Positions 45,514 to 58,363 of a DNA stretch of 64,000 bases are shown here, in pieces; within the stretch, counting starts at the first letter, position 1; every line of letters starts with the position of its first letter. Source of the stretch: Rhabditophanes sp. KR3021 (lineage: Eukaryota > Nematoda > Chromadorea > Rhabditida > Alloionematidae); the NCBI GenBank assembly GCA_963281155.1, contig CAUJLY010000002.1:4030001-4094000 (forward strand). Direction: 5' to 3'. The notes below the pieces were generated by a model. That model did no database searches. It saw only the letters and a list, made by a program, of their open reading frames with translations, and was not told the origin of the DNA. A program made the translations under genes and the position numbers.

Positions 45514-47124
45514 ATTAATAAATAGAAGAAATCTAAAAGAAGTATATAACATTAATAAAAGCCCCAAATATACATTTAGACTAAATAAAGGCGCCAAAAT
45601 ATCCATATAAAATCAATGTAATCATACTTAAAAAAACAAAACATAAAAGTGCATCGTTGTAGAATGATTACACTAAGCTAAGTTTTGAAATTGAAGGGGA
45701 TCGCAATTCCAATGTCATGAAACATGGGTTCAAGGAATTATCAGAATTAAGGGAAGTTGGGTGGGAATTTCGAGTACACATTTCTTATCATTGTATATAT
45801 TTATTATATTTACATGAGATAAGGACGTTAGTTTAAGGATTAAATGGTTATACTTTTCATGATACTTGAATATAGATAGTAAAGAAGTTAGTTGTCAATT
45901 AAAATTTGATGAATAGTCTTGATAAGGATAATTAATGCCACTTATGCATAACTATACTGGTATTCCAAAGTAAACAAAACGCAAATAAATTATTTAATTC
46001 ACTACCCACTCATACAAACGGTAAAAATAAAGATATAAGTTGGTGGGGATTAATAGGTCCTTGAAGAAATAATGTAATCATATACATTTCACCAATCTTT
46101 CAACCTTTTATGCAACACATTTACGTCGTCAATTTGAATGTTAAGCAGGGCTTCGTGGTAGGAGTTTGCGAGATATGGGGAAGGTGGCCGCGCAGCGAGA
46201 GATTGAAACTGCAAATCAAGTTAAAGAGAGTGCGAGATGAAAAAGCTAGATCTTCCATACAAGATACTACACAGTGTCGTCTTAATTGCGGAGTAATAGA
46301 AGGAGGAGCTTGATAATAAAGAAACACTATGAAATGCCTGTTAGTTGTTTTCAGGAGTAAATTGTGAGTGTAGTCTGATGATGGCGTGTAGTAAAAGTTT
46401 ATCTTTTGCACGACCAAAGCTAATTATTTTTTGCTACCATTAATACAAAAAACTTTTATTTTATTGCATTATTACTGGAGTATTAATTGGAGGATATAAT
46501 TTAAACAATAAACTAATGTCTGATACTTTAACCAAACAAACGAGATAATAACCATTCTTTGATTGGGTCATCAAAAGTTGCGGTTCTATTCTCACAGTTT
46601 ATCCAATATCATCGTGCCATTGTTGTATCATTTTGAACGTTAATGTATTCCATTTTTTACGTCTCTCTCATCGACATTTATATATTTGTACAAAAACCGA
46701 TTTGGGGTTACTAACACCTCCATCAACATAAATAGCAGGTATAAACTCGTATTGCACATTATTTATTGTGAATATATTAATACATACATTAAATTTTATT
46801 TTTTGCTAAAATAACAATCTCATTTTGTCCTCTATTTTATGTGAATAATACATTTTATTTATTCAAAGTAGAACCATTTTGTTTGGACTAAATTAATGTC
46901 ATTTGCCTATTTTCTTATTGAATAAGCAATTAGACAACTAATTTATTATTAGATATTATTTTACTGTTGTCTTATAGGTTTGAATTAAGGCGCGCATTAG
47001 TACAACTACCACGGCTTGCGAAACTGTTCCATATTTAGCAAATTATTCAAATTGTCTTTTATTTAAGACAACTTTCTTACTACTATATCTATGTTAACAA
47101 GTTTAACTTTTACACCTATGGAAA
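45514..47124. other. Intergenic stretch between NUP153 and DCC
   Basis: Divergent flank that probably holds both promoters. A less A+T-rich patch at about 46140-46310 (GGAAGGTGGCCGCGCAGCGA) could be a leader exon or promoter of DCC. The open frame there (46110-46313) has no family feature. No RNA gene or clear repeat seen. Confidence 0.45.
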
Positions 47125-50100
47125 ATGAAGATATTTAGTAAGTGACATCTAAGCCTAACAAAGATCATTAATTTTGTTCTTTCTTTAGATTATATATTCC
47201 TGTTAATCTATCACAGTCTATTATATTTTTGCTTTGTGGCCTTGAATTGTGATTTGACCAGTGCACAGCATAATGTACGGCATCATGCGAACAAGACCAG
47301 ATCATCTAGCCTTGGTAAGTGAACCTCATGGTTAAGTAAAAAAGTACCCATATGCACATATTAATATGTCTATATTAAGGATGCACTTTTTGATGGCAGC
47401 AAATGTCATTACATTACACGGTCGATGACTCCTAGTTTGATGGTCGAGTATGTTAATTGGCCATATGCTTTCAATAAGTTGTGTTTAGATTTAGTAGTGC
47501 CATTAATAATGATCATATACCTGTTAAACATTTTATTTTCTTAGATGATAGACAATTACATTTTCAATTTTTAAAACAACCCCAAAGTCAATTAGTCAAT
47601 CCTAATGATAGCGTGGTCTTTGATTGTCCTTACCAAATAAAAAAAGAAGAAAAGTTGGATGTGAGGATTGAATGGCGAAAAGACAGCTTGATTGTAAATT
47701 CTGTCAGAAGTACAGGTCGAATGTAAGTATTTTATACAATTTCTCTTAAATCTATATAAAATCAAACTTCCATTAACTAAACAAATTCGTGCGAAATTTG
47801 TAATATGGGGATGCATATGGTATTAATGGAATACATTAGATGCTTTGTGTGGATTTATCTTGACACAGATTTACTTGTACACACTAATGAACTTCCTTCA
47901 AATTTGCCATTCTTTGTGATCGTCTTTTGTTTGTATGGTGTGTGGTTGAAGCAGCTGCTATTTTACAATCGAAATGTTGTCATAGGACTTTAAATGGTCG
48001 TTATCTGCTCGGAAGAGAACACTCCCTAGTAAATTTCATTAATTATTCAACTTTATACTCAACAGATAACATCAAATTTTCATTTTTACGGTTGAACGTA
48101 CTAAGATCACCGAAAAATTGTGCATTTAAATGTTACTAAAGTATAAGAGCCATTTATCAATTACATTAAGCACACCCATATTTTTGCCATATCTTTAGAT
48201 ATTTTGAATGTGTTTATTTTATAAGGTGGAAATTATTTGTTTATATCGAAGTTAGAATGAGATTTAATTGAGTTGGCATAAGCTACAATATGTTGGTCCC
48301 AAAACTTTATATGTTTTATTTGTTATGCAGGTCATTGAAATGCCTACCAACAATTATTGGAAGTTTGTTAGTTGCTTTATTTATCTTTATTCCTTCATTC
48401 ATTAGTTGTGCAGTTCAATTAAAATGTCAAGTCATCAAATAATAGAGGCCTAAGGAAAATTGTCTAGGGAAGTGAGAGTAAGCCAATTTGGTCAATTCAA
48501 TAAATGACCATGCTAAATGGACATAAAGTAAATACAAATATAAGATTTTGTGCGTAGCTGGTAGATTTTATCTTAGATTAGGCAAACAAAACAAGAAATA
48601 TTATGTGACAGGAATTTATCTAATGAAGCACAAAAGCTTACATGCTACTTACACAAAGACAACACCATGAGTTGTGACTGATAAAAAATAATTAAAATTT
48701 GTCAAAATTGATAACATCTATTCATACATGTTACATATAAGTATGTTGTATTTGAGAAATTGATGCGATAAATAAATTTTGAACGAGTAAATTGATAAAT
48801 GAGTAAAATGAGAAATCTATTTACGAAATAATAATTAATAACCTCAATTTTAAATATTTTCAGTCTTGTTCTTGCTAACAATTCAATCTCAATAGAAGGT
48901 GCCATAGTGGCGGATGAGGGGTCATACCAATGCGTCGTCCATTTCACCGATTCTCATTCAAAATTATGGTCATTCATTTCGAACAAAGCAAACTTATACA
49001 TTTCATCGACAGTTCTCAAATTTTCAGCTGAACCGCAAGCTCAAGCCATTTTACTTGGAAAGAGTGCGGCGTTTGAATGTCAAGTTGTAAGTAGATTAAA
49101 AAGATTGTTGTCTATCAATAACATCTGTTATTTGAAGGAGAACTTTTATTACTTATCTTATTCACTCCATTAACTTCAATTTATGTGTATTTTTTACAGA
49201 AGCATAATGAAATCTTTTTCAAGCCAATGGTAACTTGGTACCACAATGGCCAAGTACTACATTTTTTGAATAGTAAGTTTAATGTTTACAAAATTTTGAT
49301 GTAATAAGCTTTTATCAAGCATTGATGCATGCATAATGTAACAGCATTACCACCACACACATTACAAACAGACTAGTATTCGGTAAAATATAATAAGAAT
49401 TAGCTTATCTTAAGCATTTAATGTGCTCTATTTCAAAGAGTCCCCAAAGAATTCGGTTTCTTAATAATGTTCCTAGTCTAAGGGGATCATCATTATACTT
49501 TATTTTACTCACTTTTACATAAGTATTACAAATAAACATGAGGAGATACGCTTTGATAGGTTGAAAGATAAGCTTTTGGGATTAAAAAGTAATTGCATCT
49601 ATTTTGAAAAAACGTCATTACGTCTTTAGTGAAATAAAACATCAAATCATTTATCAAATGGTTTTATTAAATGGTTTTGCTAAATCATTTTCTAAAGGTT
49701 TTTATTGAAGGATATTTATTTGGTAAGAGTGATATTAAATTGATTTATGTTTAGCCATTGTACAATAACATTTAATGGGAATACTAGATCAAAATACATT
49801 AACGTAATCTGATGTATGTAATGAAATGCATTAAATGATACATAACAATTTATGAATTAACATAGAGTAGAACACCAGCCATTGAGTCAATTACCACCTA
49901 TGAAATGTACAAAACCTGCTGTCGTATACCTACTACTTATTAATAGGAATTATTAATAGGTATTATTAATAGGTAGTTTTAATATGGCATATAAGTATTT
50001 AATGTTTTGAGCAAATAAGAGTTGAATTTTTAAACTAAGTTGTTTCTTAGATATTCATTAAGAAGTTACTTACTTATTTATTACACGTACCAAATTTACG

Positions 50101-53100
50101 ACTTAGCCATTAAATGACTTAGAGATAGCATGCATTCAAATATCGGAAATGGTAATAAATTACTATGTGCATTCAAATTAATGCAATTTAATTGTTTGCA
50201 TACTCATCAGTGTAAAAATTGGGAGTTATATGATTAATTGAATGCCAAAAGATGTAGTGGATAATTAAAACTGGCTTAATTAATGTCAATTTTAGACGAT
50301 CTTAAAATAGTCCCTCTTCTGAACACATTGGAAATCAAATCTGTGAAAGAAACTCACTTAGGATCTTATTACTGTATAATTAGTTATAATGGTTTTGAAA
50401 AAAGATCAGAAACGGGCATTCTGTCGATGAAAGGACCTGCCGACGTCGGCATTCTTTCCTCTCTAGCATTTACTATCTCGCCTCCATTAGAGATATCAGT
50501 GAACGAAAAGGATGATTTTGTTTTACCTTGTTTGCCTAAATCACTATCAGAAACGATTACCAAGTGGGTGAATGGAAATAAGAGCAATGCTTTGTCGTCG
50601 CTCGAACGTGTCAAAAAAGTTGGCCATGCATCAATACTTATCGAAGGTGCTTTGCCATCTGATAGTGGTACTTATTTTTGCCAATTGAGTAACGGAAAAG
50701 AATCTACTGAAAAGGGTGTGCGTGTCAATGTACGATCTAAGCCGACTTTAATTAAAGGCCTAGTTGACGAGATTGCTCAAGAAACCAAAGACATTGAAAT
50801 GAGCTGCAAGAGTCAATTTAATTCTCAAGTGTCAAAGATTAGTTGGTACAAAAATTCGGAACCCATAATTCCTTCAGAATATTTTGTCGTTGAAGATGGT
50901 ACTCTGAAGGTGTTAGGATTAGTGAAAGAAGACCAAGGTGTTTACCAATGTTTGATTGAAAATGAAGTCGGATATGTTCAAAGTCATTCTCAAATAATGA
51001 TCAACACACCAGGTAAGTGTTTATTTAAATACTGAGTAAAAATAACGGATAAGAAATTTTATTGCCATATTATGAAATGTATAGTAATCACAGCAATGAC
51101 AGATTTGACAATAAAGAGATTGATCAAATGCCAGAAAATTCATTAGAAGTATCAGATCCCAACAATGGTAAATATCATTTTTATTTCCCTTTGGCATGGT
51201 ATCATACTCATATTATAATTAGTCTACTATAGCGCATGAGTATATTTAATTTAACATGCACGAATGATCAATTAATAGTCATGATGATAAATGGCATGGT
51301 GCATGGGACGACATATTTAAATGATTTAATGAGCGTAATATAAATTTCTTTCTTTTTAGCATCTCACTTGTTTTTGGCCGGATCGTCAGGTATGATCTCT
51401 TGTGTTATTTAATATTTATTTTTCTAATTTTAGGTAAATTAAACAAAACAACGAAAATTTATTGAAAAAACTAAAGTGAAAAGAAATGGCATTAAAAGAT
51501 GCGTTGGCAAAAATAAGTTTGGGGGCTAATTCACTGATTCTTTTAACGATGTCAGGATGTTTAAGATACATCCCTTGATTGGATTGCCCGGAATCATCCA
51601 TGTTAGTTAGTTCACGTCGTATATCAAACATGATAGCGTACTCAAAACCAAGACCTTGATGAATATGGAGATCATAAAAGTAGACATCAGCTATTTCTCT
51701 TTCCAAATAGTCTTAACTCTTTTACTTTTTGGATCTAGCGGAATAAAACGTGTAATGTTTAGTTTAGGTGCGATACTTCTGCATTCTTATTTTAATCTCA
51801 CTACAAACTCCAACATAAAAAATGCGTTTTTTGAATTCGGTGAAGGATAGTTGATCCAACGCAACACCAGTTGGAACGTCCAATCATAAGTATGTCGAGT
51901 GCTTCTTCTTTACCAACTTGTGACCAGTGGTCTCTCAAGCTTTCCATCAAATGCTTTAATAGTTTTCTGTTTTTATCTAATTTTTGATCCTTTTCAAACC
52001 GCTTCTTGCACTTTTTCTTTAACTGAGCACAAGCATCAGACTTACAGTGGATTACCAGATGTCGAAGAATGTTGGTTTCATATTTGCAGGACATTTTAAT
52101 TTACCTGCCGAATCGAAGTTGCTTTCTGAAGAAGTCTTCACAATCTCATAGACTTCGTGCTCCCTGACAAGGTCGTTCTAAAAGACATCCCCAATGCTTC
52201 GACTGTGTCTTCATCTGCCAATAACAAAAATGGGGGCATCCGAGTTGTAGCAGAATTTGTAAATTCAAGTCAGACTGAGCAATGCAATGCTCCCATTGCG
52301 AGAGCAGTTTGATCATTGTAGTCCTCTTTTGAATAGAAAACTTCAACAGACTCACCTTCTTCAAGAATAGAAGCGATTTCACCCTCCTTGAGAGACATTT
52401 GGCAAGCGTACTTGTTGGTGGACATTTGCTCAGCATTTTTATTGACGTGTAGCAAAACCAACACATTTTGCTTCCCTTTCAATTGCCACACCTTTCTTCT
52501 TTCTCGTGTTTTGAAATTCTTCTACACTTTTCGAAGGACCCACGAAAATCGTGCTACACAGTGTTGTAGTATAACCAAGTTCTTCGATACTTTCAACAAA
52601 AGATTCACTGTAAGCAACTGCCAGAGTATTTGAAGAAGGTCTTTTGCTTGGAGGATACTTGTATAATATTCTCTTGCACTCTTCTACGCACAAGTCAAAT
52701 TCTTCTTGTGGACCAATCACTCGATACCCTTTGTCGTTACTCTTTCCAATTGATGGCTTAAAGCGTTGACATCATCTAAAATTTGATTAAAATGGTTGGT
52801 TGTTTGATACTTACCTTCAGCCCATCATCACGATAATTGGTGTTGCTTCTGGTTAGAAAGGCACAATCTAATTCCTCCTTTATTCAGGGCAACCAAAAAA
52901 ACCAGGCCAACCAATGGGTTTGAAGAGCACAAATGTTGGCAGTCGTTTTATTGCTCTTTCGTGGGATCCACCACTTGGCAATAGTGAGGATATTGTAAGA
53001 TATCATATTATTTACAAAGAATTAGATCAAACTAGAGAAAGAGTGCTTAATACATCAGACACTTTCATTACCATTAATGCATTACTGCCCGAGGTTGAAT

Positions 53101-56100
53101 ACAATTGCTCTGTTGCTGCTGAGAACTACGCCGGACTAGGGTTACCAATTGTCATTCAGGTTAAAACCAGTAAAGAAGACTCTGTTCCTGGAAAGATTAG
53201 AAATCTCAAAGCACTTCCAATTGATTCTGAGAGTGTTGACGTTTCTTGGGAAAGTCCTGTAAAGGTTGCTGACTCCGTTCCTATTTTGCACTACAACCTC
53301 TTCTACTCAAGGAGTAAAGGCAACGACAAGGAAACAAGAGTTCCAATGATTAAAACATCACATACTTTACATGGACTTGCAAAGAACTGTGAGTACAAAA
53401 TCAGAATTGAGCCACTTGGCAAGAATGGAGCTGGGCCATCATCAGACATTTTATTAATCAAAACTTTATCAGATATTCCCAGTGGTAAGCCAAAGAACCT
53501 AAAAGTGCTCAACGAAGGCCAAGACACCATCAAGTTGTCATGGAAAGAGTTAAGTGAAGACGAAATAAATGGCGATATTACTGGATACACTATCAAGTAC
53601 AAAGCCAAGAAGAAGGGTTCGAAAACTAAAAATATCCTTTCTCAAGGATCTTCCACTCAATTTGAACTAAAAAATTTGGATGGAGGAACGCAATATACAA
53701 TTAGAATCGGTGCACTTAATAACATGGGTGCTGGCCCGTATTCTGATCCAATCCAAGCTGAAACTATCTTGGAAGAAAAAGATGAGCTGCAAATCGCTGG
53801 TGCTCCGACTGAGTTGCGTTTAATTCCTTCTTACGATAAAATAAATGTATCCTGGTCTTCGCCTCCGGGTGATTCGGTTATAAAGGGCTTTTTATTGGGC
53901 TGGGGAATCCATGTGCCCGATCTGCATACTGCAACTGTTGATGCCAACACTCGCAACTTTTTAATAACAGGGGTCAGACCAAAAAGTGAGTACGTCGTTT
54001 CTTGCCGTGCTTTTAATAAAGCTGGCCCTGGTTTTCCAATTTATGAGACCATCAAAACTACATCATATACTAATAATGGCTTTCCTGGTTTTGGTAAATC
54101 TGAAAACAAATCTCCAGAAGATGACGAGTCTGTTGAGATGTATGACGAGTCTTTCTCAAATAATAATAAACACTTTGACACCAATAGACAAGAAAACGGA
54201 GTGCCTAATTATGTGGTGGCGGAAACACTCTCGGCAACTTCCATTAAAGTCAGTTGGAACGAAGAAAACATTAACGTCTTCAATCCAGAGTACACTATCC
54301 GTTATCTATCTCGAGCAGATAGTAACGGGGATGCAAAGCACATTAACACTAATGATAATGAAGTTGAAATTGAGGGACTGAGACCAAACACCGTTTATGA
54401 GTTTACAGTTAGGCTTGTTGGAGCTAGCAAGTGGAGTAACCCTGCGTCCAACAGAACCAACCCGGCTCCTCCAAGTTCAAGTCCTCAAGATTTGACTATT
54501 ATCCCACACCCTCAAAATTACCGAGGCAAAGATCCGAACTCAATTACACTCAATTGGATTCCACCTTTGTTCTCAAACGGTAATGTATATGACTTAATAA
54601 TATGTAATTGAACAATAACTTTTAGGAGAAATATTGGAATATCTAGTTTACTACACTGAAAACAGTGATTGGCCAGATAAAGATTGGCTGGTGGATTCAG
54701 TCAGAGGAGACAGGTTGAGCCTAACTATTGAAAAATTAACCCCAAGACAAACTTATTTTTTCAAAGTGGGTTCTAGGAATGTTCGTGGGTATGGCCCATT
54801 ATCAAGACCAGTTTCTTACACACTTGGTGGCTTACGATTAAATAACAAAAAGAGTGATTCTGATTTCATCAATTCTGAACTTTTGCCGATGCTTCGTGCA
54901 AACTTTGTGATTATTATTATAGGTGTAATTACAATTGTAGTTATGATTTTAATTATCATTTTGTGTGCAGTCATTTGTTCTGCTAAGAAAAATGATCCTA
55001 AAAACAACACCCAGTTGGCAAACGGTGGTATTTATTCTACGGTTAATCATAGAAGACAGAATACTATGGATCGGGATAATAAAAATGGAGTTTCAGATTT
55101 ATGGATTTCCAATAATGCTAGTTCATCAGCGCGAGACCATTACTGTGAAACTCCAGAAATAACTTTAATTGATGGGCAACGGATGGCTAAAACTTCTCGT
55201 GATAGTCCTCCACCATTATATCAACATTTACAACAAGGTAAGCAAAATAGAGTAAAATTCGAAGAAGAAATAGACAAAATTGATGGAATGAATATTTTGT
55301 CACCATTCTCCCTTTGTTCGCCCTCCGATTCGAGGCGTTTATCAACGGTTTCTGCCATTTCTGAGCATTCATCACGTATTCAAAAAAGTCATACTCCTCC
55401 AGCGATACCTATTCGTATGACTGAAAGTTTACATGAAACTACTTTGACATCAATTCATAATTCAATTAAAAGTCCCTTTATTGTGCCGGCTATCGTTCCA
55501 TCATTAGCTACGATAAGGTCTTTAAAACTGACAACTTTTGGAGATGCGAATGAAGGGTCTTCTTCGGGCACAACCTCAACAACTACCACTATTTTGACTA
55601 ATTCTGAGTCAGATGATTGTAAGGATCTCTTCGTCGCAACAAATCTAACTGACTTCTCCCATTTAACGCGTCTAAGCTCAATTTTAACAAATTCGTTTAA
55701 AATATGTAACATGATTAAGCATCCTTAATGACTTCCCATTAATCATCAAAATAACAAACACTTTTATCATAATACTTTGCTCATTGAATGCAGTGCACTC
55801 ATTTGTAACTCGACATTAACTTTGTTTTACTTTAGGTGGTACACTGCAAAGAAGTTATCATCATTCATCAAATTCCTTAGAAATGGGAAACCAACGACAA
55901 AGAACACCTCAAATTATCTACACAGGATCGAATAGAATTCCTATTGCTAAGATTGATTTTACCTCAACAACAACTTCTGACTTGGGTAAGCGAATGTTTA
56001 TTAAATTAAAAGGGGGATAACAAATTGTAGATAAAAATTATAATTTGGCAACTTTTGAAGGATTAATTGAGCTATCTGATTCTTTCTTTCTGGAAACATT

Positions 56101-57697
56101 TGCTTCACGATGCCATAACTTGGCTTTCCGGAGTCGCTATTTGTCACTGCAGTAATCAATCAAAATATCCTCGATGTTAAGGGCATGATCTTCTGAGGCA
56201 TAGGTCTTTTTCAAGACGATCTTCACCAGCAGTAAAGACATTGTGTTGGGAACTCTTCTCAGAAATAGAGTTGTTTGCTTGCTTATTTGAAGCAAGACAA
56301 CTACTAGCATATGAAGTCTCTAAGTCATTTTTGGTAGCAACTAAATTTCAACAATTCTTTCTTATAGCTTCAAATTGCTTCGAAGGTGCTCCAATCTTTC
56401 TTTTAGGTAATTCCCTTTTATTAATCATAATAGTGTTTTTTGGTTCTATAAGAAGATTAAAATCAGAATAATGACAAAATTAACCGCGATAAAAAGCGTA
56501 AGTAATAAGAATATAAAAAAACAAATTTTAATGAAATCATGAGCTTACTCCTTGCGAATTTAATCGTAGAGCGTTTCTCCTTTCCCACCACTCAACGGTT
56601 ATTTCAAAGGAAAAGATTTTTTCGAAAGGAATCTTAATTAAACAAACAAAATAAACCTCTAGAAAGAAGCTGACGAATTGCTACTTTCTTTCACTCTAAC
56701 ATAATCTTCCTTTATTTCATCATTCCATATTTACAATATTATCTTTTATTCGATCCTTCAAACTGTCCTTTATTGCTCCTTACTTGCAAAATAGTCAAAG
56801 GTAGAATGGATTTAACCTCTTTTATTTTGAACATGCAAATGTTGTAATATTATAATTTGCTTTTTAACTATAAAAAGTATAAAATAATAACATCTAATGA
56901 TGTATAGTATGTTTAAAAAAACAATGAGTACCTACTAAATTATTTAAGTTTATCCTTAAACATGATAATATCTGTGCTTTTCATCTAATATTCATATTTT
57001 GAATGAATAAGATGCTAAAGAGAAGTTGATTCTCAAACACCGCATTTTGAAAAATGATTAAAATATTAAAAATGTATTGTAATAATATCATTCTCTAGAC
57101 TTGGGATCCAATTATTCTGGTTCAACTACTGCTTTGCCCATTCAAACACCGCCTCCACAAGGAGATATTATAGGATATCGTCCGCAAAGGGGGGCCAATC
57201 ACTTAAGATCTTTTACACATTTAAATAATGCCGGTACAACAATGAATAATGCCCACTCAAGGACTGCACATATAGTGAGGCCTTTGTTGACGAACGGAAC
57301 AAATTCGCCTGTTGCTGCGACAACTCCAACTGTGCCTCACAATACCTCACCGGGAATCATGAAAGCATATTCCCAAGCTAACATGACTAACAACAATAGC
57401 CAACAACACGTTCCGATCGGCAGAGCAGCTGCACAACCAAGAATCAACATGTCTAGTTTGTATTCCGTTAGTCCTGCAAAATCGCAGCACTACGATTTGG
57501 TGATGTCAAATGGAGATGAGACAGATTCGCGGTACAGTGAAAGTTTGTCAGGTCTCCAGTCAAATGATGGTGACAGGAGAATTCCAAATTACCACAATTC
57601 TAACTCGACCGAAGAATTAAATGCAACGATGAACAATTTAGATACAATGATTGGTGATCTCCAAGCTCTGCAGCATGAAATCAACTCCGATGCTTAG
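47125..57697 (+). CDS. Netrin receptor DCC/neogenin (UNC-40)
   Basis: CDS join(47125..47137,47189..47314,47545..47722,48864..49086,49200..49272,50296..51012,51360..51389,52888..54579,54626..55237,55836..55985,57099..57697), 1470 residues, close to DCC's usual length. It is an axon-guidance receptor for netrin. The signal peptide [20 protein letters not shown] only appears when a 13-bp first exon is joined. Four Ig domains follow, to about residue 443 (for example [41 protein letters not shown]), then about six fibronectin III domains to about residue 1080. The TM segment [19 protein letters not shown] lies near 1110-1134. In the tail a P1-like SDLWIS sits near 1175 and a P3-like [20 protein letters not shown] near the end. 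Introns 3, 5 and 7 exceed 1 kb, and intron 7 holds an antisense decayed gene. Confidence 0.95.
49930..49982 (+). repeat. Short tandem repeat in a DCC intron
   Basis: About three copies of ATTATTAATAGG(T/A) in tandem. Confidence 0.6.
51475..52740 (-). pseudogene. Antisense decayed gene inside DCC intron 7
   Basis: In transcription order the minus strand gives 52439-52720 ([40 protein letters not shown]), then after a frame change 52270-52491 ([20 protein letters not shown] and [20 protein letters not shown]). Next come [20 protein letters not shown], 51801-52094 ([40 protein letters not shown]) and 51416-51706 ([20 protein letters not shown]). Frame changes and stops make the whole non-functional as read, although some seams could be introns. 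The order and several motifs match the BOP1-intron remnant. The family is not recognised. Confidence 0.5.
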
Positions 57698-58363
57698 TAA
57701 TAAGTTGTACATTTGAATAATCACTTTAACTGTGTTAATAATATTGCCATTTTATACTCCTTCATAATAATTATGCTGTATATAATATCACTTTCATCTT
57801 TTTGTTGACAATGTAAATAAAGGTCGACAAATAAATTAATTTCAAAAGGTTAATTAAATTTTGTTCTTTAAAAACGTAATTAAATATTCCCTTTGGTAGC
57901 AAATAGTGTAATTTAAATATTATCTTTGCAAAAAAGTAAATAAAGTTTGAAAGGGTTGTTTAAAAATAGATTATTTTGCATGGTCTGACATCTAAAAAAT
58001 CACTTTCTCCGAAACTGTCACCACTGTAGTAGTCTGTCTGAGCAAGTGGAACTTAAAGTATGTACGAGGAAGTGAAAGTAAGAGTATGTACGAAATGTGT
58101 AAGTATTGATATTGTTTATACAAATAAATGGTATGCTTAAGAACTTTGCCTTAAACATATTTACACTGATGCATCTTACTAACTCAAATTAAATATACAT
58201 ACTATTTTTGAAAATTTTTATTAATAAATTCATTTCAAACTTTTCAAAATGGCATATAATTGAAAGCTTGTAATACAATTGTACATGCAAAAACCAGAAA
58301 TCGAGTTAAAAATTTGAGAATTAACACATTATTTACATTAAAAACGGCGAAGGGCATAAGTAG
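57698..58363. other. Convergent 3-prime flanks of DCC and NIPA
   Basis: A+T-rich UTR-like sequence with AATAAA-type signals near 57815 and 57942. A duplicated phrase AGTATGTACGAGGAAGTGAAA / AGTATGTACGAAATGTGTAA occurs near 58056-58100. No gene seen. Confidence 0.5.

Noticed and set aside
46110..46313. 67-codon open frame upstream of DCC
   Set aside because: Basic, featureless product; the richer base composition is better explained by a promoter or leader exon.
47264..47314. DCC start at ATG 47269 (MYGIMRTRP...)
   Set aside because: That frame gives no signal peptide and does not join the Ig1 exon, while the frame from ATG 47125 yields a clear signal peptide and closes all phases.
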